A DNA stretch of 64,000 bases from Pseudomonadota bacterium (lineage in GTDB: Bacteria > Pseudomonadota > Gammaproteobacteria > Steroidobacterales > Steroidobacteraceae): NCBI GenBank assembly GCA_021815925.1, contig JAKAZL010000002.1, forward strand, positions 84,529-148,528. The letters are read 5' to 3'. The translations under genes were made by a program, and so were the position numbers. The notes beneath the pieces were generated by a model. That model worked only from the letters and a program-made list of their open reading frames with translations. It did no database searches and was not told the DNA's origin. Shown piece after piece: positions 18,227-28,049 of this stretch (positions are counted from its first letter, which is position 1; every line of letters starts with the position of its first letter).

Positions 18227-19522
18227 TTACGCGGCCGACTGGGTCCGTCGCCGCGTACCGCTGCGCAGCGCGAGGCAGGCCGAGATCAACTCGTCGGCGC
18301 TGCGGAAACGGCCCTCGCGCTGCTTGGCGAGCAGCCGCGCAAGCAGCGGCGCGTAGCCGCTCACCGCCGGCGGCAGCCGCGGCGGCGTGGCGTTGACGTG
18401 CTGTTGCAGCACCTCCATGGCCGTGTTGCCCACGAACGGCTTGCGGCCGGTCAGCATCTCGTGAAAGATGACACCGAGGCTGTACAGGTCCGAACGCGGA
18501 TCCAACTTCTCGCCGAGCGCCTGCTCGGGGCTCATGTAGTAGGGCGAGCCGCGCAACACGCCGGTGTAGGTGCTGTGGTGGCTGACATCCAACTGTCGGG
18601 CGAGCCCGAAGTCGATCAGCACGATGTTGTCGTTCTCGCGCAGCATGACGTTCGGCGGCTTCAGGTCCCGGTGCAGCAGCCCCGCCCGGTGAACCACGGC
18701 GAGCGCGCCGGCGATCTTCTCCAGGAAACGCAGCGCTTCGGACTCGGTCACCCCGACCTGCATGCGAGCCTTGAGGTCCCCGCGCGGGAAGAACTCCATC
18801 GCCAGGTACTCGTAGCCGTCCTCGATGCCGTGATCGAAGATGCGCACCACGGCCGGATCGTGCACCGCGAGGATCGCCTGGTACTCGCGCTCCAGCGCCT
18901 GCTTGGCGCGGTCCTCGCAGGGCACCTTGCTCACCTTCAGCGCCACGTCGGTGTCGAACTCGCGGCTCTCGGCGAGGTACACGATGGCCTTGTCCGACTC
19001 GCTCAGCCGCCGGATGATCTGATAGCCGCTGATGGTCGGATGAGCCGTGCTGACCGGAGTGGGAGACGATGGGCTGGGCTTGTCCGGTTCGGCCTCGGTC
19101 ACGGCCGGTTCCGGGATGGCGGTTCGCTTGAGCGCCTGGAAGGCGAGATCGAGCGAGACCTGTAGCAGAGCCGGCGTGAGCAGCCGCTTGGGAAGGTAGT
19201 CGATGGCGCCGGCGCGCAGCGCCTGCACCGCGGTGAGCTCGTCACCGCCCTCGGCGAGCACGACCAGGACCGGGGGCGTTTCCCCGCAGCACAGGGCGCG
19301 CGCCTGCTTCAGTCCCTCGGGGGCCTCTTCCTGGCCGCCCGGGCCGAAATCCGCCACCAGGACGAGCACGTCGCAGGGGCGACCCTCGAGCGCGCCGTCC
19401 TGGGTGGGGTCGAGTGTGTCGACGCTGACCTGGGGATAGAGGATACCGAGGTGCAGCCGCAGCCACTCGCGATACTTGGCATCGCGATCGACGATCAACA
19501 GGCGTATCGCTGCGGGATTCAT
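18227..19522 (-). CDS. Receiver-like domain fused to Ser/Thr protein kinase
   Basis: N-term RLLIVDRDAKYREWLRLHLG...AGAIDYLPKRLL; kinase motifs ALKVSK, HRDLKPPNVML, IDFGLARQ, GSPYYMSPEQ. Confidence 0.9.
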   Translation of the reverse strand: MNPAAIRLLIVDRDAKYREWLRLHLGILYPQVSVDTLDPTQDGALEGRPCDVLVLVADFGPGGQEEAPEGLKQARALCCGETPPVLVVLAEGGDELTAVQALRAGAIDYLPKRLLTPALLQVSLDLAFQALKRTAIPEPAVTEAEPDKPSPSSPTPVSTAHPTISGYQIIRRLSESDKAIVYLAESREFDTDVALKVSKVPCEDRAKQALEREYQAILAVHDPAVVRIFDHGIEDGYEYLAMEFFPRGDLKARMQVGVTESEALRFLEKIAGALAVVHRAGLLHRDLKPPNVMLRENDNIVLIDFGLARQLDVSHHSTYTGVLRGSPYYMSPEQALGEKLDPRSDLYSLGVIFHEMLTGRKPFVGNTAMEVLQQHVNATPPRLPPAVSGYAPLLARLLAKQREGRFRSADELISACLALRSGTRRRTQSAA

Positions 19523-19637
19523 GGGTCGGTCTGGGACCTTGGACCAGGCCGGGGTATTTGTCGCGGACTGCGGGGCGATTCTGTGAATCAGGTCATCTGC
19601 CGCCCGGCGTTATGTGATGCGGCGGGCCGGGATCGGC

Positions 19638-20336
19638 TCAGCGCGGCAGCAGGAATTTACGCCCCTGGTACGACAGGACGACCCCGTCGGGCCGGATCTG
19701 CACGACGGTGATGCCGTCGGTCAGCGAATCACCCTGGTGCAGCTTGTGCATGTTGATCATCACGAAGCGCTTGCTGGGGTCTGGATCGTAGACGTGCAGA
19801 TCCATGTGCAGCACCGGCAGCTGAGCGCCGGGGCCCGCCGCGAACTGGGCATAAAGAGGCAGGCCGCCCGCGGCCGGCTCCGTCGCGGCCGGGGGCGATT
19901 GCACCGCCGGCGCCAGGTCCGCGGCAGTGGGGGATGCGGACGGGGAGACAGCCGGTTCGGCAGGGGCCATGGCGGCCGGGACCGGGGATGATGCGGCCGG
20001 CTTGCCCGATGCGATCCCGGTGCCGGGTGGCGATGCGGGTGCGACGGACACCGGTGTGAGCACGCTCGGCTCGAGGGCTGCGGGAACTGTCGGGGCTGCC
20101 GCCGCGGGGCGTGCCGCCGCCCGGACGGTGGCCGGCACCGGGGTGCGCACCGTCGGGCGGCGCAGGAGCATCCAGGTGAGCACAGCCCCATTGGTGAGCA
20201 GCAGGATGCCGATGACGATCGCCCAGATCGGCAGCCCGCGGCGCGGCGGGGTCACCCGCACCTCGAACAGCGCCGGTCCTGCCTGACGCTGGCGGGCGTT
20301 TTCCGACTTCTTCAGTGCATCGAGGATGAATGACAT
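19638..20336 (-). CDS. gspB: General secretion pathway protein GspB-like
   Basis: MSFILDALKKSENARQRQ start, single TM, Pro/Ala linker, C-terminal MDLHVYDPDPSKRFVMINMHKLHQGDSLTDGITVVQIRPDGVVLSYQGRKFLLPR. Confidence 0.85.
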   Translation of the reverse strand: MSFILDALKKSENARQRQAGPALFEVRVTPPRRGLPIWAIVIGILLLTNGAVLTWMLLRRPTVRTPVPATVRAAARPAAAAPTVPAALEPSVLTPVSVAPASPPGTGIASGKPAASSPVPAAMAPAEPAVSPSASPTAADLAPAVQSPPAATEPAAGGLPLYAQFAAGPGAQLPVLHMDLHVYDPDPSKRFVMINMHKLHQGDSLTDGITVVQIRPDGVVLSYQGRKFLLPR

Positions 20337-20337
20337 A

Positions 20338-21996
20338 TCAGCCGCCGTTGGCCTGCGCGTCGAGCCGCGGAGTGTGGGGCTGGGCGAGCGCGCCCGATAC
20401 CGCCACCTGAGTCTCGATTCCCGCCACGCCGTCGACCGCCAGGCCGTGCGTGCGCTGGAAGCGTCGAACCAGCCGGACCAGACCGGCATCGTACACGTTG
20501 TTCGCCGGGCCGGTCGGCTGCACGCCCTCGAGGTGCTGCAGGCTGGTGCGCAGCCAGTCAACGCCGGCGCCGCTCATGCCGTCCGACAGGATGCGCAGCG
20601 AGCCGTCGGCCGGGCGCCACAGCAGCACGTATTCACCCACCCAGTCACGCGATAGCGCGCCGAGTCCGACGCGGCTCGGTGCGGGCCCGAGATCCAGTGT
20701 CGCCTGCGTGCGATGCAGCTGTCGCAGGACCACGTGGAAAGTATGTCCCGACGCATCGGCCAGCACCAGGATGGCCGGGCGGTTGTAGAGGCGCAGCTGG
20801 CCCAGCGAGCCCTGGCTCTTCAGACAGGACAGGCCATGCTGTGCGGCCTGCCGGCAGGGATGCTTGCTCCCCGGGTCGGGCAGGCCCCACAGCGCGAACA
20901 GGCGGGCATAGGCCGCCTGGGAGGTTGTATCGGCCCCGTACTGGCTCAGCAGCTGACCGAGCGACTGCGGCCTGTGCACCGGGTGCGCCGCGCGCAGTGC
21001 CGGCGCGGCCGGGTGCGGCGCCGGCGCCGGTGGCGGGATTGGCGCCGTGTGTCCGTGCGCGGCCACCGGGTCATCCGGCGAGAGCCACCCGGCGGGGGCG
21101 AACCGCCACAGCGCAAGACTTCCGCCCGCCAGCAGCAGCACGGCCGCAGCGGCCCCCGACCAGGCGATCCAGGGCCGTGCGGTGTGCCGCCCGAAGACCT
21201 CGGTGCCGGCCTGGCGGACCAGGGAGGTGGTGACGCGGTGCCGGTCGAGCGAGTAGCCGCCGAGCAGCGCCCGGTCGCACAGGATGTTGATCACGCGCGG
21301 CACGCCGCCGGAGAGCCGGTGGATTTTCTGCAGCGCGCGGCGGCTGAAGATCTCGCTGGTCGCGCCGGCCACGCGCAGGCGATGGCGCACGTAGGCCACG
21401 GTTTCGGGCGCCGAGAGCGGATCGAGGTGATAACGGCCGGTGATGCGCTGGGCGAGCTGGCGCAATTCACTGCGGTCGAGCAGCTCGCGCAGTTCCGGCT
21501 GGCCGATGAGGATGATCTGCAGCAGCTTCTGCGTGTTGGTCTCGAGATTGGTCAGCAGCCGCACCTGTTCGAGCACATCGGGGGCGAGGTTCTGCGCCTC
21601 GTCGACCACCAGCACGACGCGCCGTCCCGCCGCGTGCGCGCGCAGCAGGTAGTCGTTCAGGATGTCGACCAGGTCCTTCAGGCTCCCTGCGGCACTGTCC
21701 GGCACGCCGATGCCGAGCTCCTCGCACAGGGTGAGCAGGAATTCCGGCGCGGTCATGCGCGGGTTGAGGATCAGCGCGATCTCGGCGTTCTCCGGGATCT
21801 GCGCGAGCAGCGAGCGCACGATGGTGGTCTTGCCCGTGCCGACCTCGCCGGTGAGCTGGATGAACCCGCCGGCCTCTTTGATGCCGTAGAGCAGATGTGC
21901 CATCGCCTCGGCGTGCCGCTCGCTCAAAAAGAGGTAGCGCGGATCCGGGGTGATCGAGAAGGGCTTCTCGTTGAGGCCGAAGAACGACAGGTACAT
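20338..21996 (-). CDS. gspA: ExeA/GspA-type AAA ATPase with peptidoglycan-binding domain
   Basis: MYLSFFGLNEKPFSITPDPRYLFLSERHAEAMAHLLYGI; GEVGTGKTT; C-terminal PG_binding_1-like VRRFQRTHGLAVDGVAGIET. Confidence 0.92.
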   Translation of the reverse strand: MYLSFFGLNEKPFSITPDPRYLFLSERHAEAMAHLLYGIKEAGGFIQLTGEVGTGKTTIVRSLLAQIPENAEIALILNPRMTAPEFLLTLCEELGIGVPDSAAGSLKDLVDILNDYLLRAHAAGRRVVLVVDEAQNLAPDVLEQVRLLTNLETNTQKLLQIILIGQPELRELLDRSELRQLAQRITGRYHLDPLSAPETVAYVRHRLRVAGATSEIFSRRALQKIHRLSGGVPRVINILCDRALLGGYSLDRHRVTTSLVRQAGTEVFGRHTARPWIAWSGAAAAVLLLAGGSLALWRFAPAGWLSPDDPVAAHGHTAPIPPPAPAPHPAAPALRAAHPVHRPQSLGQLLSQYGADTTSQAAYARLFALWGLPDPGSKHPCRQAAQHGLSCLKSQGSLGQLRLYNRPAILVLADASGHTFHVVLRQLHRTQATLDLGPAPSRVGLGALSRDWVGEYVLLWRPADGSLRILSDGMSGAGVDWLRTSLQHLEGVQPTGPANNVYDAGLVRLVRRFQRTHGLAVDGVAGIETQVAVSGALAQPHTPRLDAQANGG

Positions 21997-22006
21997 CGCT
22001 TACCGA

Positions 22007-23164
22007 TCAATCCAGCATGTTGCCACGGCGCAGCGCACGGCTGCCGAAACGCTCGCGCACCTGGTCGAGGGCGGAATCGAGCCGTGTCGTCCCGCCGTTG
22101 CCGGTGCGCTCGAACAGACCGAGCTGCGCCGCCGGCGCCAGCTCGCCCAGCACGACGCCGAGCAGACGCAGTTTCGCACCCCGATGCTCGGCGAGCCAGC
22201 GGGTCAGCAGGTCCCGGGCCACGTCGCGCACCGCGCGACCATCCTGCGTCGGCGGGGCAATGGCGCGCTGGCGCGTAAAGGTGGCGAAATCGTGGCAGCG
22301 GATCTTCACGCCGACCCGGCCGGTCATCAAGCCCTTGGCGCGCAGCCGCTCGCCGGCCTTCTCCGCCAGGCGACACAGATGCCCGTCCAGCTCGCGGGGG
22401 TCGGTGAGGTCGCGGGCAAAGGTGTCCTCGGCACTGAGTGACTTGTCCTCGACCTCGCTCGACACCGGACGCTTGTCGATCCCCGCGGCGCGCTCGCGCA
22501 GGCGCGGGGTATCCCGGCCGAACAGCGGCCACAGGAGCGCATCGGGCGCGGTGCGCAGCTCGCGCAGCGTGCGCAGGCCGGCCGCCTCGACTTTCTCGCC
22601 CAGTTTGCGGCCCAGTCCGGGCAGACGGCGCACGGACAGCGGATCGAGCACCTCGCGGATCCGCTCGGCGGGGACCAACGTCAGCCCGTCCGGCTTGTCC
22701 AGATCGGAGGCGATCTTCGCGACCAGCTTGTTCGGCGCCACGCCCACCGAGGCCGTGAGCCCGGTGCGCGCGCGGATCTGCTCCTTGATGCGCCGGGCAA
22801 TGACCGGCGGCTCGCCGAGCAGCTGCACGCTCGCGGTCACGTCGAGGAACGCCTCATCGAGCGACAGACCCTGCACCAGCGGGGTGATCGCGCGGAAAAT
22901 CTCGAAGACCTGCGCGGACACCTCGCGATAGCGGGCGATGCGCGGCGGCACGCAGATCGCGCTCGGGCACAGCCGCAGCGCGGTACTCATGGGCATCGCC
23001 GAGCGGACCCCGAAGCGGCGGACCTCGTAGCTCGCGGCCGCCACCACGCCGCGCGCGCCGTCATGGCCCACCACCAGGGGCTTGCCGGCGAGCTCGGGGT
23101 GATCATGCTGCTCCACCGAGGCGAAGAACGCGTCCATGTCGACATGGAGGATGGCGCGGTTCAT
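22007..23164 (-). CDS. dinB: DNA polymerase IV
   Basis: ILHVDMDAFFASVEQHDHPELAGKPLVVG; SLDEAFLDVT; Y-family organisation. Confidence 0.96.
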   Translation of the reverse strand: MNRAILHVDMDAFFASVEQHDHPELAGKPLVVGHDGARGVVAAASYEVRRFGVRSAMPMSTALRLCPSAICVPPRIARYREVSAQVFEIFRAITPLVQGLSLDEAFLDVTASVQLLGEPPVIARRIKEQIRARTGLTASVGVAPNKLVAKIASDLDKPDGLTLVPAERIREVLDPLSVRRLPGLGRKLGEKVEAAGLRTLRELRTAPDALLWPLFGRDTPRLRERAAGIDKRPVSSEVEDKSLSAEDTFARDLTDPRELDGHLCRLAEKAGERLRAKGLMTGRVGVKIRCHDFATFTRQRAIAPPTQDGRAVRDVARDLLTRWLAEHRGAKLRLLGVVLGELAPAAQLGLFERTGNGGTTRLDSALDQVRERFGSRALRRGNMLD

Positions 23165-23189
23165 GGCGGCAGGCGCCGGTCCCTGGCGA

Positions 23190-24170
23190 TCAGAGGGAGA
23201 GGAAACTGTAGGCGACCGTGCTGGCGAGCACGGTCGCACCGATGAGCAGGTAGGCGAGGCCGAGGCCGGTCATCTTGCCGAGGGTCCGCCAGCGGCTCTG
23301 GCCGTACACGCGCCGCAGCGCGAGGTAGTAGTAGACCGGGATGGCGATGGTGACGAAGAAGCTGAGCAGCGCGCTCACGGCCCGTGAGGCGGTGAGCATG
23401 CCGGCGATCTCAACCAGGCCGAACAGCACGAACAGAAACGCGTGGTCGTGCAGCAGGAACAGCAGGTGCTCGACGTAGTAGCGGCGCGGCCTGCGGTACA
23501 GGGGCACCATGGCGAGCGCCAGCAGCGGCAGCAGCAGAAACATCGCCCGCTCGTAGTTGCGTCCGAGCGCGGCGCCGAAGCGCTGTATGCCGCCGGCCGC
23601 GGTCACCGCGAGGCAGCTGTGCTCGAGCCGGTGCGCGAGCCAGGGCGATACCTGCGCGCCGGCGGCCGCGGTGCGGGCGCAGAGCTGATGCGGGTGCGCG
23701 ATCGCCGTGTTCGCCGCCGGCGCAACGGCACGGCGGGCCGGCGGCTGCACGGAGTAGTGGAAGGTCTTGGCGTTGTTCACCACATGAATCGTGGCGTGCG
23801 GGGCGAGCGAGGCCGCCAGCCCGGCGATCAGGAAGAACAGCAGGCTCACCACCAGGTAGAGGCGCACCGGCGGCAGGTATCGCGCCCGCCGCCCGTCGAG
23901 AAATTCCCGGGTGAGCAGTCCGGGGCGCAGCAGCAGCGCATAGAGCGTCCGCCACAACCTCGAGTCCGCGTGAGTGAGATCCTCGGTCGCCTCCTGCATG
24001 AAGTGCCAGAAGGAGTGCACCGGGTGGTCGTGATGGCGCTGACCGCACTCGCTGCAGTACGGCCCGGTGAGCGGCGTGCCGCAGTTGGTGCACAGGTGGC
24101 CCGCCGCGCCCGCGGGCACGATCGGGACCCGCGCATCGGCGAGCGCCGGCGTTGCCACCGGCGTGTTCAT
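23190..24170 (-). CDS. DUF3667 domain-containing membrane protein with Cys4 zinc ribbon
   Basis: CTNCGTPLTGPYCSECGQRHHDHPVHSFWHFMQEATEDLTHADSRLWRTLYALLLRPG; several TM segments. Confidence 0.85.
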   Translation of the reverse strand: MNTPVATPALADARVPIVPAGAAGHLCTNCGTPLTGPYCSECGQRHHDHPVHSFWHFMQEATEDLTHADSRLWRTLYALLLRPGLLTREFLDGRRARYLPPVRLYLVVSLLFFLIAGLAASLAPHATIHVVNNAKTFHYSVQPPARRAVAPAANTAIAHPHQLCARTAAAGAQVSPWLAHRLEHSCLAVTAAGGIQRFGAALGRNYERAMFLLLPLLALAMVPLYRRPRRYYVEHLLFLLHDHAFLFVLFGLVEIAGMLTASRAVSALLSFFVTIAIPVYYYLALRRVYGQSRWRTLGKMTGLGLAYLLIGATVLASTVAYSFLSL

Positions 24171-26710
24171 GCGAGCGCGGTCGCGGCGCCGGCGCGTGCG
24201 GCGTCCGCAAGTGCCTGCGTGCCGAGCTCGTGCGGCGCGAAATCGTCGACGTGCACCAGGTTCATCACCTTGCGGTCGAACGCGCGCAGCGCCTGCGCCT
24301 CCGGGTCGCTGATCAGGCCCGCCGCGAGTGCCTGCTCGATCTGTCCGGGCAGGTCGAGCGCGCTGATCCGGCCGGCCTTCACGCCCTCGATGCGGATCCG
24401 CTTCTCCAGCGGCTCCATCTGCAGCGCCATCGCAAGCGCCTCCTCGAGCAGTCCGAGCGGATTGCCGGGCTCCACGGTGGTATAGATGTACTCCCCGAGC
24501 CGCTGACGCGTCGCCGAGGGCTGCGTGAGCCGCTCGGCGACCTGCCGGCCGAGCCGGTCGGACGGGGCGGAGTAATGCCGGCCGCGCGGAAAGACGATCG
24601 CGCGCATCGCCCCGGCGAGCAGCCGGTTGGGAAAGTTGCGCAGAAATCCGTGCAGCTGCTCCTGGGCATGGTAGAGCAGATTGCGGCAGGCCCACTCCAC
24701 GAGGGGCAGGTCGTCTGCCGGACGGCCCTGATTCTCGTGGTGCTTCAGCACCATCGAGGCGAGGTACATCGCCGAGAGCACATCGCCGAGTCGCGCCGAG
24801 AGGTTTTCCTTTTTCTTCAGATAGCCCCCGAGCGTCAGCATCGCCACGTCCACCGTGAAAGCGAAGGACGCGCTGAAGCGCACGATGTGCTGGTAGTAGC
24901 GTGCGGTCGGCCCGGTCACCGGGGAACGGGTGAGGCGGGCATGCGTCAGCGCCATGATCAGCGAGCGCACCGCGTTGGAAATCGTGAAGCCGATGTGGCC
25001 GAACAGCGCCCGGTCGAACTCCTCGACGCCGCGGGCGTGGTCCGGATCGCGCGCCGCATTCATCTCACGCAGCACGAACGGATGGCAGCGGATCGCGCCC
25101 TGACCGAAGATGATCAGGTTGCGGGTGAGCAGATTGGCGCCCTCGACGGTGATCGCCACGGGCACGACCTGGTAGCTGCGCGCCAGATAGTTCTTCGGGC
25201 CGAGGCAGATGCCCTTGCCGCCGTGCACGTCCATGGCATCGTTGGCGACCTGCCGTCCCATCTCGGTGACGTGATACTTGAGCATCGCCGAGGGGACCGA
25301 GGGCTTCTCGCCGCCGTCGATTGCCCCGGCGGTGACCGAGCGGGCGGCGTCCATGGTGTAGGTGAGGCCGGCCATGCGCGCCAGCACCGCCTCAACGCCC
25401 TCGAAGCGGCCCACCGGCATGTTGAATTGCCGGCGGATACGCGCATAGGCGCCGCTTGCCCACACCCCCGCTTTGGCACCGCCCGTGGCGTTCGAGGGCA
25501 GCGAGATGCACCGCCCGACCGAAAGCTGCTCGACGAGCATGCGCCAGCCAGCGCCGGCCATCTGGGTTCCGCCGATGATGAACTCGAGCGGCACGAACAC
25601 GTCGCGGCCCTGGATGGGGCCGTTCTGGAAGGGGACGTTCACCGGAAAGTGCCGCCGACCGATGGTGATGCCCGGCGTGTCGCGTGGAATCAGCGCACAG
25701 GTAATGCCGATGTCGACGGGGCCGCCGAGCAGCCGCTCGGGATCGAACAGCCGGAACGCCAGTCCGACCACCGTTGCGATCGGCGCGAGCGTGATGTAGC
25801 GCTTGGAGAAATTCAGCCGCATCCCGAGCACTTCGCGTCCCTGCCACGAGCCACGGCAGACGACGCCGGTGTCCGGGATCGAGGCCGCGTCCGAGCCGGC
25901 GCGCGGACCGGTCAGCGCGAAGCACGGCACTTCCTCGCCGCGCGCGAGCCGCGGCAGGTAGTGGTCCTTCTGCTCCTGCGTGCCGTAGTGGTTGAGCAGC
26001 TCAGCGGGCCCCAGCGAGTTCGGCACCGCGATGGTGGAGGAGGCGGTCGCGCTGCGGCTGGCGATCTTGGTCAGCACGCACGAGTGCGCGTAGGCGGAGA
26101 ACTCCAGGCCGCCATAACGCTTGGGGATGATCATGGCGAAGAAGCCGCGCGACTTGATGAACTCCCACACGTGCGGGGGCAGATCGCCGCGCTCGTGCGT
26201 GATGTTCCAGTCATCGAGCATCCGGCACAACTCCTCGCATGGTCCGGCGAGAAACGCCTGCTCCTCGGCGCTGAGCTGCGGCGCGCGTGCCTCGAGCAGC
26301 TTGCTCCAGCGCGGCGCCCCGGTGAACAGCTCCCCGTCCCACCACACCGTGCCGGCCTCGAGCGCCTCGCGTTCCGTCTGCGACATCGGCGGCAGGAGCC
26401 GCCGATAAGCCTTCATGAACGGGCGCGTGATCAGCGCCTTGCGCAGGGGCCGGACGTTGAGCAGCCACAGTCCCGCCAGCGACAGCCAGAGGAAGCCTTT
26501 CCAGGTGGCCGCCGCGGCGTTGTTCTCGCCGAAGTAGCTGTAGGCGAGGAGCAGCACGGTGAACGTCGCGGTGAAGGCGAGCAGCGAGAGGCGGCGGTAA
26601 GCGAGGTACAGCACCGCGACGATGAGGATCAGGGTGATCACGCCGCCCGCCTGGGTCACGGCATAGCCGATGGCCACGGCGGCGATCAACGCCAGGAGTG
26701 CACCCAGCAT
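24167..26710 (-). CDS. fadE: Acyl-CoA dehydrogenase, FadE-type
   Basis: N-terminal TM segments, IPKRYGGLEFSAYAHS, CFALTGPRAGSDAASIPDTG, long C-terminal extension typical of FadE. Confidence 0.93.
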   Translation of the reverse strand: MLGALLALIAAVAIGYAVTQAGGVITLILIVAVLYLAYRRLSLLAFTATFTVLLLAYSYFGENNAAAATWKGFLWLSLAGLWLLNVRPLRKALITRPFMKAYRRLLPPMSQTEREALEAGTVWWDGELFTGAPRWSKLLEARAPQLSAEEQAFLAGPCEELCRMLDDWNITHERGDLPPHVWEFIKSRGFFAMIIPKRYGGLEFSAYAHSCVLTKIASRSATASSTIAVPNSLGPAELLNHYGTQEQKDHYLPRLARGEEVPCFALTGPRAGSDAASIPDTGVVCRGSWQGREVLGMRLNFSKRYITLAPIATVVGLAFRLFDPERLLGGPVDIGITCALIPRDTPGITIGRRHFPVNVPFQNGPIQGRDVFVPLEFIIGGTQMAGAGWRMLVEQLSVGRCISLPSNATGGAKAGVWASGAYARIRRQFNMPVGRFEGVEAVLARMAGLTYTMDAARSVTAGAIDGGEKPSVPSAMLKYHVTEMGRQVANDAMDVHGGKGICLGPKNYLARSYQVVPVAITVEGANLLTRNLIIFGQGAIRCHPFVLREMNAARDPDHARGVEEFDRALFGHIGFTISNAVRSLIMALTHARLTRSPVTGPTARYYQHIVRFSASFAFTVDVAMLTLGGYLKKKENLSARLGDVLSAMYLASMVLKHHENQGRPADDLPLVEWACRNLLYHAQEQLHGFLRNFPNRLLAGAMRAIVFPRGRHYSAPSDRLGRQVAERLTQPSATRQRLGEYIYTTVEPGNPLGLLEEALAMALQMEPLEKRIRIEGVKAGRISALDLPGQIEQALAAGLISDPEAQALRAFDRKVMNLVHVDDFAPHELGTQALADAARAGAATALA

Positions 26711-26804
26711 GGAATCTCCTTCGTGCCGAGAGGGCTTGGGTGGAAACGTCGCGGCCGCACTATAGCGGTTTTCCCGCCGAGGTGGGCGGGCCGGCTCGAG
26801 TCCC

Positions 26805-26835
26805 CGGGCGCCCGCGCAGCCTGCGCGGGCGCCCG
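26805..26835 (-). terminator. Hairpin: 14-bp perfect stem CGGGCGCCCGCGCA / TGCGCGGGCGCCCG, loop GCC
   Basis: Lies directly downstream of the minus-strand mdh stop, before fadE start. Confidence 0.6.
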
Positions 26836-26892
26836 TGAACCGGCCATCGGGTCTGGGTCAGCGAGCGTCGTGCGGGCGCTGCCGCCGACCGC

Positions 26893-27873
26893 TCAGCCCA
26901 GCAGAGCCTTCACGCCGTCGCGCTCTTCGTGAAGCTCCGCCAGGGTCGCATCCATGCGCTTGCGGCTGGCGGCCTCGATGCTCAGCCCCTGGACGATCTG
27001 GTACTCCCCGTTGCGGGTGGTCACGGGGTACGAATAGATGACGCCCTCGGGGATGCCATAGCTGCCGTCCGACGGTACCGCCATGCTCACCCAGTCGCCC
27101 TCGGCCGTACCGTGCACCCAGGTGTGGATGTGGTCGATGGCGGCCGAGGCGGCCGAGGCGGCCGAGGAGGCGCCGCGCGCCTTGATGATGGCCGCACCGC
27201 GCTGCTGAACCACCGGGATGAAAGTCTGCTCGACCCAGGACGCATCGACCAGGGAGGTGGCCGGCTTGCCCTCGACCCGGGCGTGCGTGATGTCCGGATA
27301 CTGCGTCGCGGAGTGATTGCCCCAGACGGTCATGCGGCGGATCTGGGTGACGTGAGTGCCGGTCTTCTCCGCCAGCTGCGAGAGCGCGCGGTTGTGATCC
27401 AGGCGGGTCATCGCGGTGAAGTTGCGCGGATTGAGGTCCTTGGCGTTGGCCCGGGCGATCAGGGCGTTGGTATTGGCCGGATTGCCCACCACCAGCACCT
27501 TGACGTTGCGGTCGGCCGCCTCGTTGAGGGCTTTGCCCTGAGCGGAGAAGATCTGCGCATTGGCGAGCAGCAGGTCCTTGCGCTCCATGCCCGGACCCCG
27601 GGGCCGCGCGCCCACCAGCAGCGCGACGTGGCAGTCGCGGAACGCCACCTTGGCCTCATCCGTCGCGACGATCCGGTTCAGGCCGGGGAAGGCGCAATCG
27701 GCGAGCTCCATGACCACCCCGTTCAGCGCCTGCAGCGCCGGGGTGACCTCCAGGAGGTGAAGATTGATCGGCTGATCCGGGCCGAGCAGTGCTCCGGAGG
27801 CGACGCGGAAAGCGAGGGCATAGCCGATCTGGCCGGCGGCGCCGGTGATCGCGACATTCAGTGCGGGTTTCAT
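26893..27873 (-). CDS. mdh: Malate dehydrogenase
   Basis: [54 protein letters not shown]-type [12 protein letters not shown]. Confidence 0.96.
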   Translation of the reverse strand: MKPALNVAITGAAGQIGYALAFRVASGALLGPDQPINLHLLEVTPALQALNGVVMELADCAFPGLNRIVATDEAKVAFRDCHVALLVGARPRGPGMERKDLLLANAQIFSAQGKALNEAADRNVKVLVVGNPANTNALIARANAKDLNPRNFTAMTRLDHNRALSQLAEKTGTHVTQIRRMTVWGNHSATQYPDITHARVEGKPATSLVDASWVEQTFIPVVQQRGAAIIKARGASSAASAASAAIDHIHTWVHGTAEGDWVSMAVPSDGSYGIPEGVIYSYPVTTRNGEYQIVQGLSIEAASRKRMDATLAELHEERDGVKALLG

Positions 27874-28049
27874 GGTGTGCGTGATCCGTACGGGGAAAAC
27901 CCGTAATTCTAGCGCCGATCGGCGCCCTTTATCACCCTGCGGCGCCCGGCGTGCGCGTACGAATCAACAGGCCGTGCCGGCAGGAGGTCCCCGCAGCGCG
28001 CGTGCTCGAGGGTCGGCAGGGTCGCTGCGGTGCGTGCGCCGGCGCCAGG

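Noticed and set aside
24152-26932. 926-aa plus-strand ORF antisense to fadE
   Set aside because: Arg/His/Gln-rich translation typical of GC-rich antisense frames; fadE on the other strand has clear family motifs
27140-27166. Three tandem GCGGCCGAG 9-mers inside mdh
   Set aside because: Encodes the [12 protein letters not shown] stretch, close to the normal conserved [14 protein letters not shown] motif of this malate dehydrogenase class; not an unusual expansion
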